The translations under genes were made by a program, and so were the position numbers. The notes beneath the pieces were generated by a model. That model did no database searches. It saw only the letters and a list, made by a program, of their open reading frames with translations, and was not told the origin of the DNA. Source: Brevibacterium pigmentatum (GTDB lineage: Bacteria; Actinomycetota; Actinomycetes; Actinomycetales; Brevibacteriaceae). Taken from it: a DNA stretch of 64,000 nt. Numbering within the stretch: position 1 is the stretch's first letter; every line of letters starts with the position of its first letter. The DNA is taken from assembly GCF_011617465.1 (NCBI RefSeq), contig NZ_CP050153.1, positions 806,001-870,000 of the forward strand, in the 5' to 3' direction. This document shows, piece by piece, positions 16,529 through 24,022 of the stretch.

Positions 16529-16534
16529 TACCGT
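16529..16534 (+). promoter_or_regulatory. -10 box of leaderless HNH gene
   Basis: TACCGT six bases before the ATG at 16541; no ribosome site. Same TACCGTTTT context as the DUF2277 gene. Confidence 0.45.
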
Positions 16535-16540
16535 TTTCAT

Positions 16541-18151
16541 ATGGACGTCGACACCGCACGGGAACCAGCGCCGGTTCCGGATCCGCTGACCGAGATCATT
16601 CGGTTCGGTGAGCTCCTGCGCGGTCTCGACCCAGGCGGCACCGAGGCACAGACACTCGAGCGGATCACTGCGCTCGAAGAGCTCAAGTCTGCCGTCGTCG
16701 CCGCACAGTCGCGGGAGGCAGTGGCGTTCGAAGCGCTGCGCATCGAGCGGGACCGGCTCAACCGGGTGCCCGCGCTCGACTGCGGAAAACGTGCCGGAGA
16801 CGAGGTCGGGCTGGCGAAGAAGGTCTCGCCCGGATCGGGGCGGAAGTTCCTCAGCACCGCCCGCTCGATCGTCATCGGCATGCCCAATACCTTCAAAGCC
16901 CTGTCCAAGGGGAAGATCTCCGAGGACAAGGCACGGATCATGGTCGACGAAACCGCGGTCCTCGACGCTGCCGATCGGCGCAGAGTCGATACGCGGATGA
17001 AGCGCAGTCTGGAACCGTCAGGGCTGCGGAGCCTGCGTGCCGAAGTGCGGGCGCTCAGTACGGAGATGGACGCCGAGGCGGCCGCGAAGCGGGCAGCGAA
17101 AGCCGTGACCAATCGTCGCGTGACCATGACCGTGATCGACGACGGGATGGCCAGGATCTCTGCGATCCTGCCGCTTCCACAGGCCGTCGCCGCCTATGAG
17201 AGCCTCAGAGCCGGTGCCGAGTCGGTCACTGCCGCCGGTGACGCAGGCGGGCGGAATCGCCAGCAGGTGCTCGCCGACGCCTTCGTCGAACGTTTGAGCG
17301 GCCAAACGAGTGCGACGGCGGTGCCCGCGGAGATCCATCTGCTCGTCGAAGCCGAATCCCTGCTCTCTGACGGGCTCGTACCCGCCTGGCTGCCCGGGTT
17401 CGGACCGCTGCCGGCGAAGACGGCACGGAAGTTCATCGCCGCGAACGAAGCAAAGATGTTCATCAGCCGGGTCTTCACTCGCCCCGATGACGGGCAGCTT
17501 GTGGGGATGGATGCGAAGAGTCGGGAATTCACCGGCCGACTGCGGCAGATGATCACCTTCCGCGACGATGTGTGCCGGACACCGTGGTGCGATGCGCCGA
17601 TCCGGCATGCCGATCACGCCGTTCCCGTTGCCGCTGGCGGAGCCACCACCTGGGAGAACGGTTCAGGGCTGTGTGCATCCTGCAACTACGCGAAGGAACA
17701 TCCCGGGTGGAAGCACGAGGCGACAGCCGAAGGGCTTCGCGTCACCACGCCGAGCGGACGATCCTACGAGGTGACCACTCCCGCGGTGGTCCGCCGCATG
17801 CGGTTCCCGCGTCCCGAAGCAGTGTCCGAACCCGGAAAATCGCCGCCGGAGACCGATTGGAGGCAGACCTTCTCCCGATTCCTCGAACCGCAGCGAGATG
17901 AACAGACACCGCGGGACGAGTCGCCTCCGTCGGGTGAGGAACCTCGTACACAGAGGGAGTTTCCGATCGAATTCCAAACGATCGCCCCGAGCTTCGTCCT
18001 GCCCGACCAGCTGCCGCCACGGTACTGCACCCGTGCCGAGAAGATCGCCGAGTGGCGCAGACGCAATGCGCACCGGCGGCCGACCGCAAGGGACTGCGGA
18101 GGCAGCTCGGTCGAGCAGGAATTGGTGCAGGCTGTCTACGGGTCGGACTGA
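16541..18151 (+). CDS. DUF222 / HNH endonuclease family protein
   Basis: 536 residues. The N-terminal two thirds (about 20-330) belong to DUF222, an actinobacterial domain related to the mycobacterial 13E12 repeat proteins; it is followed by an HNH nuclease motif at about 345-390: DDVCRTPWCDAP with a Cys pair, RHADHAVP (first His), ENGSGLCASCNYAKEHPGW (Asn, second Cys pair, final His). The Cys pairs should hold zinc and the His/Asn residues a catalytic metal. The C-terminal 130 residues are Pro/Glu/Arg-rich and probably disordered. Such genes are often multicopy in actinobacterial genomes and behave like selfish or defence-associated elements; a specific role is unknown. Confidence 0.85.
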   Translation: MDVDTAREPAPVPDPLTEIIRFGELLRGLDPGGTEAQTLERITALEELKSAVVAAQSREAVAFEALRIERDRLNRVPALDCGKRAGDEVGLAKKVSPGSGRKFLSTARSIVIGMPNTFKALSKGKISEDKARIMVDETAVLDAADRRRVDTRMKRSLEPSGLRSLRAEVRALSTEMDAEAAAKRAAKAVTNRRVTMTVIDDGMARISAILPLPQAVAAYESLRAGAESVTAAGDAGGRNRQQVLADAFVERLSGQTSATAVPAEIHLLVEAESLLSDGLVPAWLPGFGPLPAKTARKFIAANEAKMFISRVFTRPDDGQLVGMDAKSREFTGRLRQMITFRDDVCRTPWCDAPIRHADHAVPVAAGGATTWENGSGLCASCNYAKEHPGWKHEATAEGLRVTTPSGRSYEVTTPAVVRRMRFPRPEAVSEPGKSPPETDWRQTFSRFLEPQRDEQTPRDESPPSGEEPRTQREFPIEFQTIAPSFVLPDQLPPRYCTRAEKIAEWRRRNAHRRPTARDCGGSSVEQELVQAVYGSD

Positions 18152-18158
18152 GCCACGA

Positions 18159-18191
18159 GTCGGATCTGGAACACGTGTCGGATCTGGAACA
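18159..18191. repeat. Direct repeat GTCGGATCTGGAACA, two copies
   Basis: Fifteen-base copies at 18159-18173 and 18177-18191 with 18-base period, sitting between the HNH gene stop and the first start codon of the next gene; the second copy ends in the A of that ATG. A possible regulator-binding array or replication slippage product. Confidence 0.6.
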
Positions 18192-18805
18192 TGGCGGGAA
18201 CATCTGTCACACGGATGCTTCAGAGAATCGTGGTTATGGACAGGGCGGGTGAACACGACAGCACACCACTGACGACTGCGCGGGGGCGAAGTCTCAACCT
18301 CGTGGCGCGTGTGCTCCCCTTAGGGGCGGTGGCGTGTTGGGTGATCACGATCTTCGTGCCGGTCCTCGACAGCGGAGGCCCTGGCTCGATGCGAATCCGC
18401 GTGACATCGCTCGGGTTCTCGCCGATCGACATGAATGACCTCGACGAGGTCTACCTCGTGCTCTGGATCGTCATTCTCACCGGAGCGTTCACCGCCTGGC
18501 TGCTCTTCGCATCGAAGTGGTGGTCGATCGCGGCCATCGTCCTTGGCACAGTGCTGGGGCTGCGTCTCCTGCAGATGGTGGCCGACCCGCCGATCATGAT
18601 GTGGGACGGGCAGACGGCCAATGGCACGCCCACCGGCGGCATGGAAGTTGCCTATCCCGCGGCCGGGTTCGGCCTCTGGGTGCTCGGGAGCCTTCTGTTC
18701 TTCGCCGCCGGAATCTGTGGTCTGGTCGCCGCCGCCCAACAGGACCACTATCGCCGTGAACGGATCAAACGCTGCATGTCGAAGCGCCATGGTCCCGCCG
18801 AGTGA
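18191..18805 (+). CDS. Four-helix membrane protein of unrecognised family (single module)
   Basis: 204 residues; not recognised. Helices are predicted at about 40-58, 92-110, 115-135 and 158-180. Between helices 1 and 2 lies VLDSGG...RIRVTSLGFSPID, and between 3 and 4 PPIMMWDGQTANGTPTGGMEV followed by a GFGLW motif at the start of helix 4. Basic residues at both ends place the termini in the cytoplasm and these loops outside. The same module occurs three times in the next gene, the last copy being the closest relative. Start may instead be the ATG at 18236. The stop at 18803 overlaps the next gene's start by 17 bases, so the pair is translationally coupled. Confidence 0.7.
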   Translation: MAGTSVTRMLQRIVVMDRAGEHDSTPLTTARGRSLNLVARVLPLGAVACWVITIFVPVLDSGGPGSMRIRVTSLGFSPIDMNDLDEVYLVLWIVILTGAFTAWLLFASKWWSIAAIVLGTVLGLRLLQMVADPPIMMWDGQTANGTPTGGMEVAYPAAGFGLWVLGSLLFFAAGICGLVAAAQQDHYRRERIKRCMSKRHGPAE

Positions 18806-20459
18806 GGCTCGCCCCGCGACGGTGCGAGTCGCGGACGGCAGATGGCTGCTGCGATCCGCCCAAGCTCTGTCTCTGTCTGCCCTCTGCTTGTGGATCGTCA
18901 TGCTGTGGGTGCCAATCTGCGCCAGTCCGGAGGACACCTCCGAATCACCGCACCCGCCGCGCATCATCGTCACTGCCCTCGGTGGAGCGCCCTTCGACCT
19001 CGAAGAAGCTCGTATGCCGTACATCCTGGTCGCACTCGGGGTCTTCGCGTGCGCAGCTTCTGCCTTACTCCTCACCGTCCGGTCTCAGCCAGATATGCAC
19101 CCGTGGCCGGACGTCGTCGCACGTATGTGGTCCGTCGGCACCCTCTTTCTGAGTCTCTGTGCGTTCCTTGTCCTGGCCGAACTGCTAATGAATCTGCCGA
19201 CGATCATGTGGGACGCCGTCGACGATCAGGGGCGGCCGATCTTCGGGACGGTCGTCGCACAACCGTCGATGGGCGCAGGGCTGTGGCTCATCGGCTGTCT
19301 CTGTCTGCTGGCAGCGGGAGTCTGCGGCCTCCTCGGCGACGTCAGGCGGAGGAGGGCTGTCCCTGGTAGTGGGACAGCACTGCGCGATGAAGCAGCACCC
19401 GTTCACCACGCAAACTCGAGAATCACCCCATGGCCCCGAGGGAACCGAACGCACCGCCTCGCGCAACGGCTGCCGTGGGTCGCGTTGGCCTGTTGGGTGC
19501 TGATGATCTGGGTACCGCTTTTCGACAGCGGCGACCATGGTGATGATCGACTCACGGTGACATCGCTCGGACGGGTACCCTTCGATCTCGCCGACCTCAC
19601 CTCGGAAATCATCTTGCCCTGGGTGGTCGTTCTCGTCTGCGCAACTACCGCGAAACGGTTCGACACCTTCGCCCACTGGCCTCTTCTGTCGGTGGCAGCC
19701 GGAGTCGGCCTGTTCATCCAGCAGGCGACGATGGTCACCGATCTTCCGCGAGAGCGGGTGACCAGCACCGATGCCGCTGGCGAAAAGCTCAGTGCCTTCA
19801 TCGTCGGGTATCCGTCAGAGGGCCACTATCTCTGGACGATCGGCTGCCTTGCACTCGTTGCCGCAGGCATCAGCGGACTCCTCAGCGATCGGCGGCGGAT
19901 AGATCGGCAGAGGCAGCGGCAGATGCAGCGGCAGGCAAAGCGTCCGCCGGAAAAGATCATTCGCCGACGCCAACGCAAACTGCAACAGCTGGCCCGGCTG
20001 CTGCCTTTCATCGCGGTCACCATGTGGATCGCCACGATCTTCATCCCCGTCGTCGACAGCTTCAACGGCGTCGGCCCTCGCATCCGATTGACCTCGCTGG
20101 GGGACTTGACGTTCGATGACGGCGGTGAAATGCTGCCGCCTTTCATTCTCCTCTGGGCGATTGTGGTCGGCTTTGCCGCGCTCGGCCTCGGCTTCGCCGC
20201 TGACCAGTGGTGGAACGTGGCGGCCGTGCTCATCGCCGCGCTCATCGTCCTCATCTTCGTCGCCATCCTTCTCAACCCTCCGACGATTATGTGGGACGGT
20301 CAGCTGCCCGACGGCACGCCGATCGGGGGCATGGAAGTTGGACGGCCGTCCTTCGGCTTCGGACTGTGGCTCATCGGAGCAGCCTCACTCGCCGCGGCCG
20401 GTATCTGCGGATTCGCGGCAAATGCACAGCGCCCCCGACACACGGTCGAGGGCGCTTGA
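18789..20459 (+). CDS. Twelve-helix membrane protein made of three tandem four-helix modules
   Basis: 556 residues; not recognised. Three copies of the module seen in the preceding gene, at about residues 20-185, 222-380 and 399-550, each with four predicted helices. Each copy has a W...PxxxS end of helix 1, a V/LTSLG- or VTALG-type loop, a loop before helix 4 (TIMWD in copies 1 and 3, degenerate in copy 2) and a W-x-x-G motif in helix 4. Linkers between copies are strongly basic (RRRIDRQRQRQMQRQAKR near 375-395), fixing them in the cytoplasm. ATG at 18789 is preferred because it overlaps the previous stop and the reading upstream of it has no family similarity. Function unknown: transporter, sensor or scaffold are all open. 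Confidence 0.7.
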   Translation: MVPPSEARPATVRVADGRWLLRSAQALSLSALCLWIVMLWVPICASPEDTSESPHPPRIIVTALGGAPFDLEEARMPYILVALGVFACAASALLLTVRSQPDMHPWPDVVARMWSVGTLFLSLCAFLVLAELLMNLPTIMWDAVDDQGRPIFGTVVAQPSMGAGLWLIGCLCLLAAGVCGLLGDVRRRRAVPGSGTALRDEAAPVHHANSRITPWPRGNRTHRLAQRLPWVALACWVLMIWVPLFDSGDHGDDRLTVTSLGRVPFDLADLTSEIILPWVVVLVCATTAKRFDTFAHWPLLSVAAGVGLFIQQATMVTDLPRERVTSTDAAGEKLSAFIVGYPSEGHYLWTIGCLALVAAGISGLLSDRRRIDRQRQRQMQRQAKRPPEKIIRRRQRKLQQLARLLPFIAVTMWIATIFIPVVDSFNGVGPRIRLTSLGDLTFDDGGEMLPPFILLWAIVVGFAALGLGFAADQWWNVAAVLIAALIVLIFVAILLNPPTIMWDGQLPDGTPIGGMEVGRPSFGFGLWLIGAASLAAAGICGFAANAQRPRHTVEGA

Positions 20460-20504
20460 GTCTCAGCGAACCGAAATTCGACTGAGGGCGGAAAGCGGTC
20501 TGTA

Positions 20505-22445
20505 TCACTTCACGGGTTCGAAGAACTTCGCGAAGTAGTCGCCGATCTCGGAGTGCGCATCCAAGGGGAAGATTCCTGAGACGTACTGGTCGGGGCGGAC
20601 CACGACGACGGCGCCGTCGCGGCTGATCTCACGGGCCTCGAAGATGTCCTCATCGGGCAGGGTCGCGTAGATCTTCTCCACGTATTCAAGATCGAAGGCG
20701 CCGATATGCGGACGGAAGACCGTCGGCACATCGGGGAAGGCGAACTCCTTGTGTTCCTGCTGGTAGATGACGCTGAGTTCGACGAGGGCGTCGAGGTCCT
20801 CACCGTCCCGACGGTAGGCGACCAGGGGAGAGGCAGGATCCGATTCGAGCCACGCAGCCAGCGCCGCCACTTTCGACTCGCCGGCTGCGCCGTCGCCACT
20901 GGCGGAGCCGTCAACGACCGGAGCGGCACGATCAGCGAAGACGTAGACACGCCAGCGCCCGTCAGCGCGGGCTTCGTGCCCGAGATGGATGAAGTTCGCA
21001 TCGCAGCTGCGCTTGACCCGAGCCGACTTGAACCGCTTGCCGATCGGGAATCCCGCGGCGAGCTCCTGATGAGTCGTCGGCGTCGTGATCATCGACTCCG
21101 TGTACTCGGTCATGAAGCCGGCGGGGAACTCTGCGGTCTTGACGTAGAAGTCCTCGAGGTACGTCGACTCCGGCAGCTCTTCCTGCGGAGTCGCCATGAG
21201 CGTCGACCATTCCTTGTCGAAGTCGATGAGGTTCTTCGCCGCCACCTGACGTTCGGCAGAGTAGGTGCGCAGCAGCTCCGTCGACGATCGGCCGGAGATG
21301 ACCTGACCGAGCTTCCACGCGATGTTGAACCCGTCCTGCATCGACACGTTCATTCCCTGTCCGGCCTTCGCCGAGTGGGTGTGGCAGGCATCGCCGGTGA
21401 TGAACACGCGCGGGCACTGAGAGGCCGGATCGGTCTCGTCAGTGTCGTCGAAGGCATCCGTGAGCCGGTGCCCGACCTCGTAGACCGAATGCCAGGCCAC
21501 CTTCTTCACATCGACGCTGTAGGGCGCGATGATCGCGTTGGCGCGGGCGATGATCTCGTCGATGCTCGTCGACCGCACCTTCCGCGCATCATCCTCGGGT
21601 ACGACGCCGAGGTCGACGTACATCCGGAACAGGTGCCCGCCCTCGCGGGGGATATGGAGAATATTTCCGTTCTTCGACGAGATCGCGCACTTGGTGCGGA
21701 TATCGGGGAAGTCCGAATTCGCGAGCACGTCCATCACACCCCAGGCATGGTTGGCCTGATCGCCGGTCAACGTCCGGCCGATCGCCGACCGCACCTTCGA
21801 CCGTGCTCCGTCGCAGCCGACGACGTAGCCTGCGCGGATGGTCCGTTCCTCACCGACGCGCTCGCCGGCGGTGTAGCGGACGGTCACGGATACCGGATGA
21901 TCCTTCGCCGAGGCGGCCGGAGCGTCCCCGTCGACCGTGAGGTCGACGAACTCGATCCCGTAGTCGGGCGTGATCTTCCCGGGGGACTGGGCGGCGAACT
22001 GAGCGAAGTAGTCGAGAACGCGTGCCTGATTGACGATGAGGTGCGGGAATTCGCTGATCCCGTAATCGTCGTCCTTGGGCCGACCGGTGCGGATGATGTT
22101 CTCGGCGTTCTCCGGGTCCGGATTCCAGAACGACATCTCCGTGATGTGGTAGCCCTCGCGCATGATCTCCTCGGCGAAGCCGAACGCCTGGAAGGTCTCG
22201 ACCGAGCGGGCCTGAATGCCGTCGGCCTGACCGATGACCAGCCGCGAATCGCGCTTCTCGATCATCCGCGTGTTCACGTCTGGGTACTGCGAGAGCTGGG
22301 CCGCCGCGATCATCCCCGCCGGACCGCTGCCGACGATGAGGACATCGACCTCATCGGGCAGATCCTCTGCGCGAGCGATTCCGTACCCAGCGGCCTCCTC
22401 GATCCGCGGGTCTGCGGACACATAGCCGTTCTGATGGAAATGCAT
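20505..22445 (-). CDS. FAD-dependent aromatic hydroxylase (phenol 2-monooxygenase / 3-hydroxybenzoate 4-monooxygenase type)
   Basis: 646 residues. A class A flavin monooxygenase: dinucleotide-binding VGSGPAGMIAA near residue 38, the DG motif VVGCDGARSKVR near 210, and GDACHTHSAKAGQGMN near 350 for FAD ribityl binding. The length and the C-terminal thioredoxin-like domain (about 470-640) match phenol hydroxylase and MobA (3-hydroxybenzoate 4-monooxygenase) rather than the 400-residue PobA type. It adds a hydroxyl next to an existing phenolic one using NAD(P)H and oxygen. Encoded next to an MHS transporter and the homoprotocatechuate genes, it might make a catechol that feeds that pathway. A clear ribosome site (GGAGG) precedes the ATG at 22445. 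Confidence 0.8.
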   Translation of the reverse strand: MHFHQNGYVSADPRIEEAAGYGIARAEDLPDEVDVLIVGSGPAGMIAAAQLSQYPDVNTRMIEKRDSRLVIGQADGIQARSVETFQAFGFAEEIMREGYHITEMSFWNPDPENAENIIRTGRPKDDDYGISEFPHLIVNQARVLDYFAQFAAQSPGKITPDYGIEFVDLTVDGDAPAASAKDHPVSVTVRYTAGERVGEERTIRAGYVVGCDGARSKVRSAIGRTLTGDQANHAWGVMDVLANSDFPDIRTKCAISSKNGNILHIPREGGHLFRMYVDLGVVPEDDARKVRSTSIDEIIARANAIIAPYSVDVKKVAWHSVYEVGHRLTDAFDDTDETDPASQCPRVFITGDACHTHSAKAGQGMNVSMQDGFNIAWKLGQVISGRSSTELLRTYSAERQVAAKNLIDFDKEWSTLMATPQEELPESTYLEDFYVKTAEFPAGFMTEYTESMITTPTTHQELAAGFPIGKRFKSARVKRSCDANFIHLGHEARADGRWRVYVFADRAAPVVDGSASGDGAAGESKVAALAAWLESDPASPLVAYRRDGEDLDALVELSVIYQQEHKEFAFPDVPTVFRPHIGAFDLEYVEKIYATLPDEDIFEAREISRDGAVVVVRPDQYVSGIFPLDAHSEIGDYFAKFFEPVK

Positions 22446-22494
22446 GTCAACCTCCGGTTCTTGACACGTCGTCGTGATACTCGAATGCTATCAG

Positions 22495-22506
22495 TTCATA
22501 TACGAT
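22495..22506. promoter_or_regulatory. Candidate GntR operator, copy 2 (monooxygenase promoter)
   Basis: TTCATATACGAT followed by CTGA, matching 11 of 12 bases and the next three of the site at 23975. It overlaps the transporter stop codon and lies 50 bases upstream of the monooxygenase start. Confidence 0.45.
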
Positions 22507-23893
22507 CTGAGGTTTTCGGGTTGGCCGCCATCACGTCATCGCTGGTCACCTGCGGCGACCCGATCCCGATGATCGGGCTCACTGACTGTTCGTCCTCGTG
22601 GTCTGGGCCCAGCGGAATGCCGGTGCGATCGCGCAGCAGCAGGGTTGCGGCGAGGGCGAGCACGGCGACGACGCCCAGGTACACCGCCACCGAGGCGGTC
22701 GTTCCCGTCGATGACACGAGTCCCTTCGCGATCGTCGGAGCAAAGGCGCCGCCGAGGATGGAGCCGATCGCGTAGGACACCGAGACTCCGGAGAAGCGGA
22801 CGCTGGAGGGGAACAGCTCGGCGTACATCGCCGGCTGCTGACCGTAGGTGAAGCCCAGGCCGACCGTGAGGACGACGAGGCCGAGCAGGAGCATGCCCAC
22901 CGAGCCGGTGTTGACCAGCGGGAACAGGGAGAAGATGCCCGCGAGCAGGAGGATCCAGCCGAGGATGTAGGTCTTCCGGCGTCCGATCTTGTCCGAGACG
23001 GCTCCCGCGATGATCGTGAAGACCAGCCAGGACACCGCCGAGGCGGCGACGGCCCAGAGCACGGGACCGCGCTCGAGGCCGATGGGTCCGGCCGGATCCG
23101 TGGCGTAGTTCTGGATGTATCCGCCGGTGGTCATGTACCCGGCGGCGTTGTTGCCCATGAATACGAGTGAGGCGAGGATGACGAGCAGCCAGTGGCTCTT
23201 GATGAGCATGCCCAGCGGGTTCGTGACCTGTTCCTTGCGCTCGGCGATCTCGTGGAATACGGGGGATTCCTCGACTCCGCGGCGGATCCAGTAGCCGACG
23301 AAGACGAGCACGATGGAGAGGAAGAACGGCACCCGCCAGCCCCATTCGAGGAAGGCATCGCCCGGGGCGATCGACGTCATCAGAGCGAGCACGCCCGAGG
23401 ACAGCAGGAGGCCGATGGACACGCCGATCTGCGGGAAGGAACCGCGCAGTCCGCGTGACTTCTCATCCGCGTGTTCGACGGCGAGCAGAACGGCGCCGCC
23501 CCATTCGCCGCCGGCCGAGATTCCCTGGACGATGCGCAGCGCGATGAGCAGGATCGGAGCCAGGACGCCCGCGGATTCGAAGGTCGGCAGGAAGCCGATG
23601 AGCGCGGTTGCCGCGCCCATGGCGATGAGGGTGACGATGAGGACCACCCGGCGGCCGAGCTTGTCACCGAAATGTCCGGCGAGGAATGCGCCCAGAGGGC
23701 GGAAGAGGAAGCTGATCCCGACCGTCGCGAAGGCGACCATGGTCGAGAGCGTCGATCCGAGCGGGCCGAAGAAGAGCTCGTTGAAGATCAGTCCCGAGGC
23801 CGCCGCATAGAGGAAATAGTCGTACCATTCGATGCTCGTGCCGACCATCGTCGCGAACGCCACCCGGGTCTGAGTGTGCTTCTGTGCTGCCAT
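22496..23893 (-). CDS. MFS transporter, metabolite:H+ symporter (MHS) family
   Basis: 465 residues with 12 predicted helices, of the MHS family (shikimate, alpha-ketoglutarate, proline/betaine carriers). Signatures are GTSIEWYDYFLYA in helix 1, the loop 2-3 motif GHFGDKLGRRVVL, the helix 4-5 region RIVQGISAGGEWGGA and GAVSDKIGRRKTY in the second half. The C-terminal 40 residues are polar and cytoplasmic. With the downstream hydroxylase gene (50 bases away) and the divergent HPA genes it probably imports an aromatic acid such as a hydroxyphenylacetate. Substrate is inferred from context. Ribosome site AGGAG precedes the ATG at 23893. Confidence 0.82.
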   Translation of the reverse strand: MAAQKHTQTRVAFATMVGTSIEWYDYFLYAAASGLIFNELFFGPLGSTLSTMVAFATVGISFLFRPLGAFLAGHFGDKLGRRVVLIVTLIAMGAATALIGFLPTFESAGVLAPILLIALRIVQGISAGGEWGGAVLLAVEHADEKSRGLRGSFPQIGVSIGLLLSSGVLALMTSIAPGDAFLEWGWRVPFFLSIVLVFVGYWIRRGVEESPVFHEIAERKEQVTNPLGMLIKSHWLLVILASLVFMGNNAAGYMTTGGYIQNYATDPAGPIGLERGPVLWAVAASAVSWLVFTIIAGAVSDKIGRRKTYILGWILLLAGIFSLFPLVNTGSVGMLLLGLVVLTVGLGFTYGQQPAMYAELFPSSVRFSGVSVSYAIGSILGGAFAPTIAKGLVSSTGTTASVAVYLGVVAVLALAATLLLRDRTGIPLGPDHEDEQSVSPIIGIGSPQVTSDDVMAANPKTSDRI

Positions 23894-23974
23894 GACTCCT
23901 GTGTCCTGTCGTGCGTCTGCCGTGCATTTCGGCCACGTTCCGTGTGGCCTGGATTATTTGTCCTCGGGAACCGT

Positions 23975-23986
23975 ATCATATACGAT
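23975..23986. promoter_or_regulatory. Candidate GntR operator, copy 1 (divergent HPA promoter)
   Basis: ATCATATACGAT, a near-palindrome of the form ATCRTATAYGAT, close to the ATnGTATACnAT-like sites bound by FCD-type GntR regulators. It stands between the transporter gene and the catabolic operon that encodes a GntR/FCD protein. Confidence 0.5.
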
Positions 23987-24022
23987 CTGTGGTGAAGCCA
24001 ACCGAAATGAGGTGTGAGATCG

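Noticed and set aside
16541..18151. DUF222-HNH gene as evidence for an integrated mobile element
   Set aside because: No integrase, direct-repeat ends or attachment site is seen around it; such genes are scattered in actinobacterial chromosomes without element boundaries.
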